NCBI GenBank assembly: GCA_020630275.1
Contig: JAHDBU010000006.1
Location: forward strand, 1 to 41,468
From: Hellea sp.
Lineage (GTDB): Bacteria > Pseudomonadota > Alphaproteobacteria > Caulobacterales > Maricaulaceae
Reading direction: 5' to 3'
Length of the DNA: 41,468 nt
Shown here: piece by piece, positions 26,811 through 35,371 of the stretch
Layout of the letters: every line of letters starts with the position of its first letter
Numbering within the stretch: the stretch's first letter is position 1
Notes under the pieces: generated by a model
Seen by the model: the letters and a program-made list of their open reading frames with translations, nothing else
What the model was told of the DNA's origin: nothing
Databases searched by the model: none
Made by a program: the position numbers and the translations under genes

Positions 26811-28751
26811 CTATTGGCAGGCAAGACACTCGTCGTAATCCGTCGGCGCTGCTTCGCGCATGGCTTTTTCCATTTCATTGGCCGGTTTGTCGTCCGCACC
26901 GGCAAAAGCGGCCCTTTGGACTGACTTTGAACGGCAGTAATATAGCGACTTTACGCCCTTTTCCCAAGCCGACCAGTGCAGCATGTGCAAGTCCCACTTA
27001 TCAACATCGCCAGGGATGAAAATATTGACACTTTGGGCCTGACAAATATGCGGTGAACGATCTGCGGCATGCTCGATGATCCATCTCTGGTCAATTTCGA
27101 ACGCCGTACGGAAGACAGCCTTTTCGTTTTCGTCAAGTTCTTCCATATGCTGAACGGAACCCTCATTTTCCAGAATAGTCGCCCAGACCTCTTTGGTATT
27201 CAGGCCTTTGCTATCCAAAAGCTGCTCCAAGAACTTGTTTTTCACGGTGAAAGAGCCGGACAGGGTCTTGTGCGTGTAGATATTCGCCGGAATGGGCTCA
27301 ATCCCTGCAGATGTCCCGCCACAAATAATAGAGATAGACGCCGTTGGCGCGACAGCCAATTTGTGAGAAAATCTCGCATTCGTACCGACATCTGCCGCAT
27401 CTGGACAGGCGCCACGCTCTTCCGCCAGCTTAACAGAAGCCGCATCTGCTTGACGGCGAATATGCAAAAACATTTTGTTATTAAACGATTTGGCCATTGC
27501 ACTTTCAAAGGCGATATTTTTGCTTTGGAGTAAGCTATGGAAACCCATAAGACCAAGCCCGACAGACCGTTCGCGCATTGCAGAATATTTAGCATCATTC
27601 ATTTCGTCGGGTGCACGCTGGATAAAATCCTCAAGCACATTGTCCAAGAAGCGCATAATATCTTCGATGAACCCATCGACATCTTTCCACTCATCCCAAC
27701 GCTCTGCGTTGACTGATGAAAGGCAACAAACAGCCGTCCGCTCTTTGCCGAAACGGTCCTTTCCAGTTGCCAGCATAATTTCAGAGCAAAGGTTAGATTG
27801 CTTAACCCGCAAGCCTTGATCTTTTTGATGCTTGGCCAAAGCTTCGTTTACAGTATCTGAGAACACCAGATATGGCTCACCTGTTTGTAGGCGCATTTCC
27901 AGAATTTTCTGCCAGAGATAACGCGCATCAATTGTCTTGATAACCTCGTCTGTTTTTGGCGAACGCAAACCGAATTCTTTGCCATCACGCACAGCCATCA
28001 TGAATTCGTCAGATACATTCAACCCATGGTGCAAGTTCAGCGACTTACGGTTGAAATCGCCAGAAGGCTTTCTAATCTCCAAAAACTCTTCGATCTCAGG
28101 ATGGTGAATATCCAAATAAACAGCCGCCGAACCCCGGCGTAATGAACCTTGAGAAATAGCGAGCGTCAGCGAGTCCATAACCCGGATAAACGGGATAATG
28201 CCGGATGTTTTACCGGCTTTGCCGATTTTCTCTCCGATGGAACGCACATTGCCCCAATAAGTTCCGATCCCTCCGCCATTTGACGCCAACCAAACATTTT
28301 CATTCCAAATATCAACAATAGATCCCAAGCTGTCATCTACCGAATTTAAGAAACAGGAAATAGGTAAACCCCGCTCAGCGCCACCGTTCGACAAAACGGG
28401 TGTAGCTGGCATGAACCAGAGCTGAGACATATAATCATAAATCCGCTGGGCATGTTCTTGATCATCGCCATAGGCTTCGGCGACACGGGCGAACATATCC
28501 TGGTAAGTCTCTCCTGGGAGCAAATAGCGATCGACGAGTGTTTTCTTACCAAAATCTGTCAATAGTGCGTCGCGAGACCGATCCTGACGCACTGTGATGG
28601 AGTCTACGATTTTAATATGTTTGGGTTTACCTGCTTTTTGCTTACCTGCCTCTGATTGGACCGGTTCGGATTTTGGATTTTGAATAATTTGCTCTTCTTC
28701 TACCTCTGGCATGATCTCTGTTGCCACATTTTCAAACCCGTTTTCTGACAT
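26811..28751 (-). CDS. nrdA: Ribonucleoside-diphosphate reductase, alpha subunit (ORF opens at 28817)
   Basis: PATPVLSNGG; SCFLNSVDDSLGSI; NLCSEIMLATGKDR; ERSVGLGLMGFHSLLQ; PTASISIICGGTSAGIEP; C-terminal ECLACQ. Confidence 0.96.
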   Translation of the reverse strand: MSENGFENVATEIMPEVEEEQIIQNPKSEPVQSEAGKQKAGKPKHIKIVDSITVRQDRSRDALLTDFGKKTLVDRYLLPGETYQDMFARVAEAYGDDQEHAQRIYDYMSQLWFMPATPVLSNGGAERGLPISCFLNSVDDSLGSIVDIWNENVWLASNGGGIGTYWGNVRSIGEKIGKAGKTSGIIPFIRVMDSLTLAISQGSLRRGSAAVYLDIHHPEIEEFLEIRKPSGDFNRKSLNLHHGLNVSDEFMMAVRDGKEFGLRSPKTDEVIKTIDARYLWQKILEMRLQTGEPYLVFSDTVNEALAKHQKDQGLRVKQSNLCSEIMLATGKDRFGKERTAVCCLSSVNAERWDEWKDVDGFIEDIMRFLDNVLEDFIQRAPDEMNDAKYSAMRERSVGLGLMGFHSLLQSKNIAFESAMAKSFNNKMFLHIRRQADAASVKLAEERGACPDAADVGTNARFSHKLAVAPTASISIICGGTSAGIEPIPANIYTHKTLSGSFTVKNKFLEQLLDSKGLNTKEVWATILENEGSVQHMEELDENEKAVFRTAFEIDQRWIIEHAADRSPHICQAQSVNIFIPGDVDKWDLHMLHWSAWEKGVKSLYYCRSKSVQRAAFAGADDKPANEMEKAMREAAPTDYDECLACQ

Positions 28752-28874
28752 GTTTCCCCTCACAGATCGGCGCGTTCGCTTTCTCGCACCATTTAAACCC
28801 AAAAAATCCCCGGCCACGCCCTAAGGCATGAGACCCCTGCTAGATGTTTGAAAGAGACGCCCAAATGGACAATC

Positions 28875-28921
28875 GGACTATATATAGTGTTGATTTGCTC
28901 TCCTTCGTCAACACCTTGTGT
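28875..28921 (-). promoter_or_regulatory. Putative NrdR box(es) upstream of nrdA
   Basis: GGACTATATATAGTGT (28875-28890), 14/16 match to ACACTATATATAGTGT; a weak half-site ending in GTGT at 28906-28921, 31 bp away. Confidence 0.72.
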
Positions 28922-28942
28922 GCCAAAAATGGAAATTTTTTG

Positions 28943-28957
28943 TTAACGAGACGTTAA
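28943..28957 (-). promoter_or_regulatory. CtrA-like box TTAA-N7-TTAAC in the divergent nrdA / GT4 intergenic region
   Basis: Plus strand GTTAACGAGACGTTAA; minus strand TTAACGTCTCGTTAAC. Confidence 0.5.
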
Positions 28958-29087
28958 ATCCCCTGATTACTTAAGAATTTTTTTATGTTGGGATATTTTC
29001 AACGCGGTTTTTCTTGTAGCGCTGCTCTGGACGAATAACAGATTCCCCCCATTTAATAAGGGAAAACAATATTTTGAGAGACGAATC

Positions 29088-30236
29088 TTGAAAATCCTAC
29101 TCGTTACCGACGCGTGGAAGCCACAAATGAACGGCGTCGTGCGGACATTAACACGTACGGTTGAGGAATTGACTAGAGCAGGACATAGAGTTGAAGTTAT
29201 CGCCCCATCGGACGGCTATTGGACCATGCCATTGCCGACTTATCCAGATATTCGACTGGCACCATTTGCAAAATATGATGTAGAACGCCGGATTGTGCGC
29301 TTTGGTCCCGAAGCCATCCATATCGCAACAGAGGGTCCATTGGGACAGACAGCCCGCAACTTATGCTTGAAATGGGGCATGCCATTCACAACAAGCTATC
29401 ACACAAAGTTCCCAGAGTACATTAAGGCCCGCTTCCCCTTCGTCCCTCTATCACTGCCCTATGGCTTTGTTCGCAAATTCCACAATAGTGGCGGGCAAGT
29501 CATGGTCACGACGCCTTCTATGGTGGAATTTCTAAAGAAACGCGGATTTAATAACCTTGCCGCCTGGGCGCGTGGTGTGGATTTAGAACAGTTCAATCCG
29601 GAGAAACGTAATTCGCCCGAGGATGTCTACGCAGGTTTAGCTAGACCTGTCTTCGTCAATGTCGGGCGTATTGCCGTTGAAAAAAACATAGAAGCGTTTT
29701 TGGATCTGGACTTGCCGGGCTCTAAAGTTGTGGTCGGCAAGGGCCCGCAAGAAAAAGGGCTCAAAGAACAGTATCCCAATGTACATTTTGTTGGTGCTAA
29801 ATTTGGTGATGAACTGGCCCGTTATTATGCAGACGCGGATGTTTTCGTATTCCCATCTCTAACCGATACCTTTGGTTTGGTGATCATCGAAGCTATGGCG
29901 TCAGGAACTCCCGTTGCCGGATATCCCGTTTCAGGCCCGATCGACATCATTCCTGGCAGTAACGCCGGAATTATATCAGAGGACCTACGTCAAGCTTGTT
30001 TGGATTGCCTTAATATCGACCGTGACATTCCGGCCGATTATGCTCGAAACTATAGCTGGGAGGCTGTATCTCAACGGTTCTTCGATTTACTGACGCCCGA
30101 ATATGAACCTGTCGCAAGGAAACGTTGGCGTCGCCTCCGGCGTTTGGCGAAAATCGGCGCGGCGCCTTTCCGGATATTTAAAAAAATAGCGCGGAAATTT
30201 TCCCGCGCTATCAAAGCTATTTTTGTGAATCGATAA
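29088..30236 (+). CDS. GT4-type glycosyltransferase family 1 protein (mannosyltransferase-like)
   Basis: MKILLVTDAWKPQMNGVVRTLTRTVEELTRAGHRVEVIAP; FVNVGRIAVEKNIEAFL; DVFVFPSLTDTFGLVIIEAMASGTPVAGYPVSGPIDII. Confidence 0.93.
   Translation: MKILLVTDAWKPQMNGVVRTLTRTVEELTRAGHRVEVIAPSDGYWTMPLPTYPDIRLAPFAKYDVERRIVRFGPEAIHIATEGPLGQTARNLCLKWGMPFTTSYHTKFPEYIKARFPFVPLSLPYGFVRKFHNSGGQVMVTTPSMVEFLKKRGFNNLAAWARGVDLEQFNPEKRNSPEDVYAGLARPVFVNVGRIAVEKNIEAFLDLDLPGSKVVVGKGPQEKGLKEQYPNVHFVGAKFGDELARYYADADVFVFPSLTDTFGLVIIEAMASGTPVAGYPVSGPIDIIPGSNAGIISEDLRQACLDCLNIDRDIPADYARNYSWEAVSQRFFDLLTPEYEPVARKRWRRLRRLAKIGAAPFRIFKKIARKFSRAIKAIFVNR
30179..30210 (-). terminator. Intrinsic terminator for the SPFH-RHH-DUF4177 operon, embedded antisense in the GT4 CDS
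   Basis: Minus strand TAGCGCGGGAAAATTTCCGCGCTATTTTTTTAAA; hairpin followed by T7, lying inside the 3' end of the GT4 CDS. Confidence 0.85.
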
Positions 30237-30416
30237 CTAGCGGCGCAAATAGGCGATGGCGTAGCCGCCAGCATCATTTACAGTAACGAGCTCCCATCCA
30301 ATTTTACCCAATTGGTTGAGTTGTTGTTCGTATTTCGATACATTTTTGTCCACATTGAGACCCATGCCTTCAGGTTCAAGCTTAACCACTTTGTATTCCC
30401 AATTGTTTTGTCTCAT
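30237..30416 (-). CDS. DUF4177-like small protein (ORF opens at 30491)
   Basis: MRQNNWEYKVVKLEPEGMGLNVDKNVSKYEQQLNQLGKIGWELVTVNDAGGYAIAYLRR, WEYKVV...LNxLGxxGWELV pattern. Confidence 0.82.
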   Translation of the reverse strand: MRQNNWEYKVVKLEPEGMGLNVDKNVSKYEQQLNQLGKIGWELVTVNDAGGYAIAYLRR

Positions 30417-30420
30417 TATT

Positions 30421-30609
30421 CTACTCCTGCTGGTCGGCTTTGATGGGTTTTGCCGGGCGTTCCTTGAGCCGCCCTTGTTGACGTAGCGCATCCCTCAACA
30501 CGTATTCAATCTGAGCATTGAGAGATCTAAGCTCGTCATCGGACCAACGCCTCATAGCCTTGAGCACATCAGCATTGATCCTGAGTGGATATGATTTTTT
30601 ATCCGGCAA
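30421..30609 (-). CDS. Arc-like ribbon-helix-helix DNA-binding protein (ORF opens at 30678; probable TTG start at 30609)
   Basis: KKSYPLRINADVLKAMRRWSDDELRSLNAQIEYVLRDALRQQGR, Arc/MetJ-type RHH fold signature. Confidence 0.78.
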   Translation of the reverse strand: MPDKKSYPLRINADVLKAMRRWSDDELRSLNAQIEYVLRDALRQQGRLKERPAKPIKADQQE

Positions 30610-30619
30610 GTCAGATCGC

Positions 30620-31492
30620 CTAGTATAGCGATCCGGTATTGACGACAGGTTGCGTCGCTCGATCAGAGCACAAAACAACTAATAAGTTCGACACCATGGT
30701 CGCTTTGCGCTCTTCGTCCAATTCCACAACGCCTTTTCCAGCCAATTCCTCCAATGCGTGTTCGACCATTCCAACCGCACCTTCGACAATCTTCTGACGC
30801 GCAGCGATGATGGCACCAGCCTGCTGACGCTGGAGCATAGCTTGGGCGATTTCCGGCGAGTAAGCCAAATGTGAAATTCGGGCTTCGATCACATTTATTC
30901 CTGCTTGCGCCAATCGGTCTTGAATTTCCGCCTTCAGCCGATCTGAAATTTCTGTCGGATGAGACCTCAAAGAAATCTGACCTTCCTCGTGCTGGTCATA
31001 AGGATAGCTCGTCGCCATAGCGCGGATCGCTGCTTCTGACTGAATTTGGACAAAACTCTCATAGCTGTCCACATTAAAGACAGCTTCGGCTGAGTCTGAC
31101 ACTTCCCAGACAACAATAGCTGCGATTTCGATGGGCGAGCCATCTAACTCGTTGACCTTGAGACGTCCACTTTCAAAATTTCGCACGCGTAAAGATACCT
31201 TTTTCTTGGAATAAAAAGGATTGTTAAATCTGAGACCTGGTGTTCTCACGGTCCCGATATATTTACCAAATAAAGACAAAACAGCCGACTGGTTAGGCTC
31301 AACCTTATAGAGCCCTGAAAAACAGAATATACTTGCGATGAATAGGCCCAGGCCGCCCAAAATACGGGGCGTCATATCTGTCCTAACACCCGTCACAAAC
31401 AAAAACGCAGCACAGGCCAGTAGGGCTAACAAAAGGATCAGAAACGGAATTCCGCTTATGGATCCAACATTTTTTTCTCTAATTTCACTCAT
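30620..31492 (-). CDS. SPFH/Band 7 (stomatin/prohibitin-like) membrane protein (ORF opens at 31648)
   Basis: N-terminal TM pair; YKVEPNQSAVLSLFGKYIGTVRTPGLRFNNPFYSKKKVSLRVRNFE; RLAQAGINVIEARISHLAYSPEIAQAMLQRQQAGAIIAARQKIVEGAVGMVEHAL. Confidence 0.92.
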   Translation of the reverse strand: MSEIREKNVGSISGIPFLILLLALLACAAFLFVTGVRTDMTPRILGGLGLFIASIFCFSGLYKVEPNQSAVLSLFGKYIGTVRTPGLRFNNPFYSKKKVSLRVRNFESGRLKVNELDGSPIEIAAIVVWEVSDSAEAVFNVDSYESFVQIQSEAAIRAMATSYPYDQHEEGQISLRSHPTEISDRLKAEIQDRLAQAGINVIEARISHLAYSPEIAQAMLQRQQAGAIIAARQKIVEGAVGMVEHALEELAGKGVVELDEERKATMVSNLLVVLCSDRATQPVVNTGSLY

Positions 31493-31627
31493 ACTACTCT
31501 CTCCTCTTAGCAATATCGTGATATCATTTTGATATCTAATTGTCCATATAGTGGTTGAAAAGTCGAATTCAATATGTACCGGCCAATTTTTCTCTGCTAA
31601 TGATGTCCGGATATTTTGGAGGACCCT

Positions 31628-32584
31628 ATGACAAGAGTAGCAAAACATTTATCTATACTGGCAACGTCAGTTGCTTTGATTGCTTTTACGGGGTGCAAAC
31701 AGGCTTCAGATAAAGCCACGGAGTCGGCAAAAGAGGCAGCCAAGGCTGCGGACTCTGCGGCGACTAAAGCCAAAGATGCGGTTGCCGAAGTCACAAACCG
31801 CAGCCTTGCCGACATTTTAGCCGCTCAACCTGCGGCTCATAAAACCCGTTATCAGTATCGCAATCCAGCCAAAACCCTCAACTATTTTGGCATAAAACCC
31901 GGTATGACGGTCGCTGAAGTCCTACCTGGAGGCGGCTGGTACTCAAAAATACTCCTACCCTATTTGGGTGATGAAGGACATTTGGTCGGCATCGACTACA
32001 GTGTTGACATGTGGGGTAATTTCGGCGGCTTTGCGGGACCCGAATTTCTGGAAAAGAGAAAGAACTGGGCATCAACTTGGTCAGAACAGGCCAATGCATG
32101 GCGGGACGGCAGTAAAGCTGACATCTCAGCATTCGCATTCGGCAGCGCCCCATCTAAATTAAAAGATAAAGTCGATGTCGTGTTCCTACCGAGAGCGATC
32201 CATCACTTACATCGATTTGACCAAGCCTTTCTCGGACAAGCAATGAACGATATGAAAATGATCCTGAAGCCTGATGGAATTGTTGCTATCGTAGCTCACC
32301 GAGCAGCCGAAGATCAGCCCGATGACTGGGCCAATGGCGATAATGGCTATATGAAACAAAGTACGGTCATTGCGATCATGGAAGATGCCGGTTTTGAACT
32401 GGCGGGGGAACCGAGCGAGATTAATGCCAACCCAAAGGATCAAGCAAAAGCAGCCAATAATGACGCCGTCTGGCGTTTGGGCCCCAGCTTTCGCGGCGCT
32501 AAAGAAGGAACAGAGGAACGAGCCGAGATCGAGGCCATTGGCGAGACCGACCGCATGACCTTGAAATTTCGGATGAAGAAATAA
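31628..32584 (+). CDS. Lipoprotein-type class I SAM-dependent methyltransferase-like protein (ORF opens at 31616)
   Basis: Signal/lipobox LSILATSVALIAFTGCKQ; Ala/Lys-rich linker; Rossmann motif I PGMTVAEVLPGGGWYSKILLPYLGDEGHLVGIDYS. Confidence 0.85.
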   Translation: MTRVAKHLSILATSVALIAFTGCKQASDKATESAKEAAKAADSAATKAKDAVAEVTNRSLADILAAQPAAHKTRYQYRNPAKTLNYFGIKPGMTVAEVLPGGGWYSKILLPYLGDEGHLVGIDYSVDMWGNFGGFAGPEFLEKRKNWASTWSEQANAWRDGSKADISAFAFGSAPSKLKDKVDVVFLPRAIHHLHRFDQAFLGQAMNDMKMILKPDGIVAIVAHRAAEDQPDDWANGDNGYMKQSTVIAIMEDAGFELAGEPSEINANPKDQAKAANNDAVWRLGPSFRGAKEGTEERAEIEAIGETDRMTLKFRMKK

Positions 32585-33102
32585 TGATACAGAACTATTC
32601 TATGCACAATGCCAGTGTGCCGGTCCTGCTCCGGCTGCTGGATAATCTGGAACATATCCTCAAAACCGGTGAAGCCAATGCAAAAGAGCGGGATATCGAT
32701 CCTGCCATTTTCTTGAATGCCAGGCTCGCCCCGGATATGGCGACGCTGACTAAACAGGTCCAGTTTACAGCGTCTCTGATCAAAAACTGCGCACACCGGA
32801 TTTCTGGGACGGAGCCCCCTGTCTTTGAAGAAACCGAACAAACGTTTGGCGAACTTTATGCGACTATTGAACGGGCACGTGGCGAGGTGCGTAAATGTTC
32901 AGAGGAAAATGTGAACTCGAGGGAAAACAGCACGTTTTCTGTTAAGCTCGGACCAATGGAGCGGGAGTTCACATCGTTGTCTTATCTAAGCGGTTTCACT
33001 CTGCCCAATGTCTATTTCCATATCACCACCACCTATAACATTCTGCGCCATAATGGCGTGCCTTTGGGCAAAATGGATTTCTTCGGCGGAAAGATGGATT
33101 AA
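32584..33102 (+). CDS. DUF1993-like protein
   Basis: LLRLLDNLEHILKTGEANAKERDIDPAIFLNARLAPDMATLTKQVQFTASLIKNCAHRISG...SYLSGFTLPNVYFHITTTYNILRHNGVPLGKMDFFG. Confidence 0.85.
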   Translation: MIQNYSMHNASVPVLLRLLDNLEHILKTGEANAKERDIDPAIFLNARLAPDMATLTKQVQFTASLIKNCAHRISGTEPPVFEETEQTFGELYATIERARGEVRKCSEENVNSRENSTFSVKLGPMEREFTSLSYLSGFTLPNVYFHITTTYNILRHNGVPLGKMDFFGGKMD

Positions 33103-34277
33103 CGAGAGCCCGATCCGGAGCCAACGGGCTCACGGGCAAAGCGGTTAAATCTTGGGCCCAGGCGCATCCAGTCGCGCTTGGGATTACCAAAGGCTTGATC
33201 AAACACTTCGAGTGCCAATCCCGAAGGACGGTAATGAGAACTGTTCCAAAGAACCGCCACACCGGTTTTCTCCGCCGGGTCAAAGAGCACATGTGCACGG
33301 TATCCCTGAACGGCACCGCGATGGCCTATCAGTGTGTGCCCCTCCATATTATAGACACGCCAACCTAAACCATAACGGGCATCCGTGAGTGCTCCGTAGA
33401 AGCGGCGCATTTTTCGGTCTTCGTAAGGGGTAGCAATACGGGGGGTCTGCGTAGCGTGCAGCACGTAATCTGTAAGGGGTGAATCTTCGGAAAATTGCGC
33501 CTGCATCCATTTAGCCAGATCAGTGATTGACGAGTTTACGCCCGCTGCGGCCGGCAAGCGGTAATAAGTGGGCTTCACACTGGAAATTGGATTGCCCCGA
33601 CTATTATGGGGCTTGGCCCAATCCTCCGATTGCTCGAGGCCCGACAAAGTCGTGGTCGCCGTCTGCATGCCCAATGGTTTAAATATATTCGCCGCGACTA
33701 CAGCCTTGTATGGCATGCCGGTTACCGTCTCGATAGCTTCAGCCGCCCCGTCAAAGGCTACATTTTGATAGCTGTGGCACATACCAGGTTCACAAAGTCG
33801 GTCTACGTCGTGCAGTGCGCCGCGCACTTTCTTGGCGGCCTGTCCGTCCTCAATGCGCCTATCATAGGCATTATGTTCGATACCTGTGCGCTGTGATAGA
33901 ACATCTTCGAGCGTTACCTCAAAGCGGGATTCCGGCAAATCAATAGACGGCGCGTAATCCACGATAGGCTTTTGAAGTTCCAGTTGGCCATCTTCAACCA
34001 GCTGCATGACGGCCGTCGCCGCAACGGCTTTGGAAAGAGACGCCCAGCGAAACACTGTGTTCTCAGTGACTTTGTCGGATTGACCTCTTTGTTTCTGACC
34101 AAACCCTTTGGCGTAAATGATCTCACCGTTTTCGACAATGGCCACGGCGAGCCCGGTCATCTCTGGTCGTTCCATCAACTTATTGACACGCTTGTCGACC
34201 TCGGCTGTGTCAATATCACCAGCCAGAGCCGTAGCACTTATCAATAGAGCAGACGATATGGCCAATAATAAACGCAT
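33099..34277 (-). CDS. Serine hydrolase, beta-lactamase/class C PBP-like, exported (ORF opens at 34742 but true start MRLLLAISSALL at 34277)
   Basis: Signal peptide; FRWASLSKAVAATAVMQLVEDGQL (SxxK); YQNVAFDG (YxN-type); HRGAVQGYRAHVLFDP. Confidence 0.9.
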   Translation of the reverse strand: MRLLLAISSALLISATALAGDIDTAEVDKRVNKLMERPEMTGLAVAIVENGEIIYAKGFGQKQRGQSDKVTENTVFRWASLSKAVAATAVMQLVEDGQLELQKPIVDYAPSIDLPESRFEVTLEDVLSQRTGIEHNAYDRRIEDGQAAKKVRGALHDVDRLCEPGMCHSYQNVAFDGAAEAIETVTGMPYKAVVAANIFKPLGMQTATTTLSGLEQSEDWAKPHNSRGNPISSVKPTYYRLPAAAGVNSSITDLAKWMQAQFSEDSPLTDYVLHATQTPRIATPYEDRKMRRFYGALTDARYGLGWRVYNMEGHTLIGHRGAVQGYRAHVLFDPAEKTGVAVLWNSSHYRPSGLALEVFDQAFGNPKRDWMRLGPRFNRFAREPVGSGSGSR

Positions 34278-35080
34278 TAGAAGACAAGGAAAACCAAAAT
34301 TAAGACACCAAGTAAAACCCGATATACCATGAAGGGAAACATTCCAATGCGACTCACCAGCTTCATGAAAAAGGCGATGGCAATATAGGCAGAAACAAAG
34401 GAGAGCAATGCAACGATAAGACCGGATTGGAGTGTCGCGCCGCCAGTCTCTTCCCCTTTTGCTAATTTCAGAAGTGCAAATAAACCGCCTGCTCCAATGA
34501 GCGGTAGACTCATCAGCATAGAAAACCGGGCGGCCTCGACCCGGGTAAAGTGCATCATACGGGCAGCAGTCATCGTAATACCCGACCGCGAGGTACCTGG
34601 GATAAAAGCAATAGCCTGCGCCATGCCCATAGTCAGTGCGCCGCGCCACGTCAGATCTTCCGTGGATTTTTCTCGCGGATATTTTACATCGGCCCACCAC
34701 AGCACAATCCCAAAGAAAATAGATGCAGCTGCAATGATCCAAGCCTTTCGGAGAAGCTCATCGTGACCTGTGAAAGCCAGCGCGCCTCCCAGCAATAAAG
34801 CCGGCGGAGTCGCGACAATCAGATTTAAGGCCAGAACAGAATCCTTATTGAGCTGACGACCCATAAGATCGAAAAAGCCCTTCAGCATCGAACCCACGTC
34901 ACGGCGAAAATATATCAAAACCGCAAACAAAGAGCCGAAATGCGCCATAACATCGATCATAGCCCCTTGTTTGCCCAATCCCATTTTCTCGGGAAGGATC
35001 AAATGTGCGGAACTGGACACTGGCAAAAACTCGGTAATCCCCTGAATAATCGCCAGGAGAATCAGATAAAGAATAGACAT
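34277..35080 (-). CDS. uppP: Undecaprenyl-diphosphatase (UppP/BacA)
   Basis: IIQGITEFLPVSSSAHLIL and AFIPGTSRSGITMTAARMM motifs. Confidence 0.96.
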   Translation of the reverse strand: MSILYLILLAIIQGITEFLPVSSSAHLILPEKMGLGKQGAMIDVMAHFGSLFAVLIYFRRDVGSMLKGFFDLMGRQLNKDSVLALNLIVATPPALLLGGALAFTGHDELLRKAWIIAAASIFFGIVLWWADVKYPREKSTEDLTWRGALTMGMAQAIAFIPGTSRSGITMTAARMMHFTRVEAARFSMLMSLPLIGAGGLFALLKLAKGEETGGATLQSGLIVALLSFVSAYIAIAFFMKLVSRIGMFPFMVYRVLLGVLILVFLVF

Positions 35081-35371
35081 GATCCAGCTTTAACGGTTTG
35101 AGGTTTAGATAGGGTTAGCGACGCCTTACGAAACCGCTGCCTTGATGTCAGGTGACAATCACAGCACATACTCGAAATTTCACGTATTTTTTATTTAGCG
35201 CTGACAGATTGTCGCATATTATATTTGTCAGTATTTTTATTTTTATTAAATACTTTCAATTACTTAAACCTACTTCAAATGACCTTATATAAGTATGATT
35301 GACAATTTGTCACACACAATGAATCTTCTGGGCGAAAAATTTTAGGGCAAACTCGCAAAAATCGGCTCATA

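Noticed and set aside
34278-34742. N-terminal 155-aa extension of the serine hydrolase ORF (33099..34742)
   Set aside because: It overlaps uppP out of frame; a clean signal peptide start (MRLLLAISSALL) exists at 34277 with TAATG coupling.
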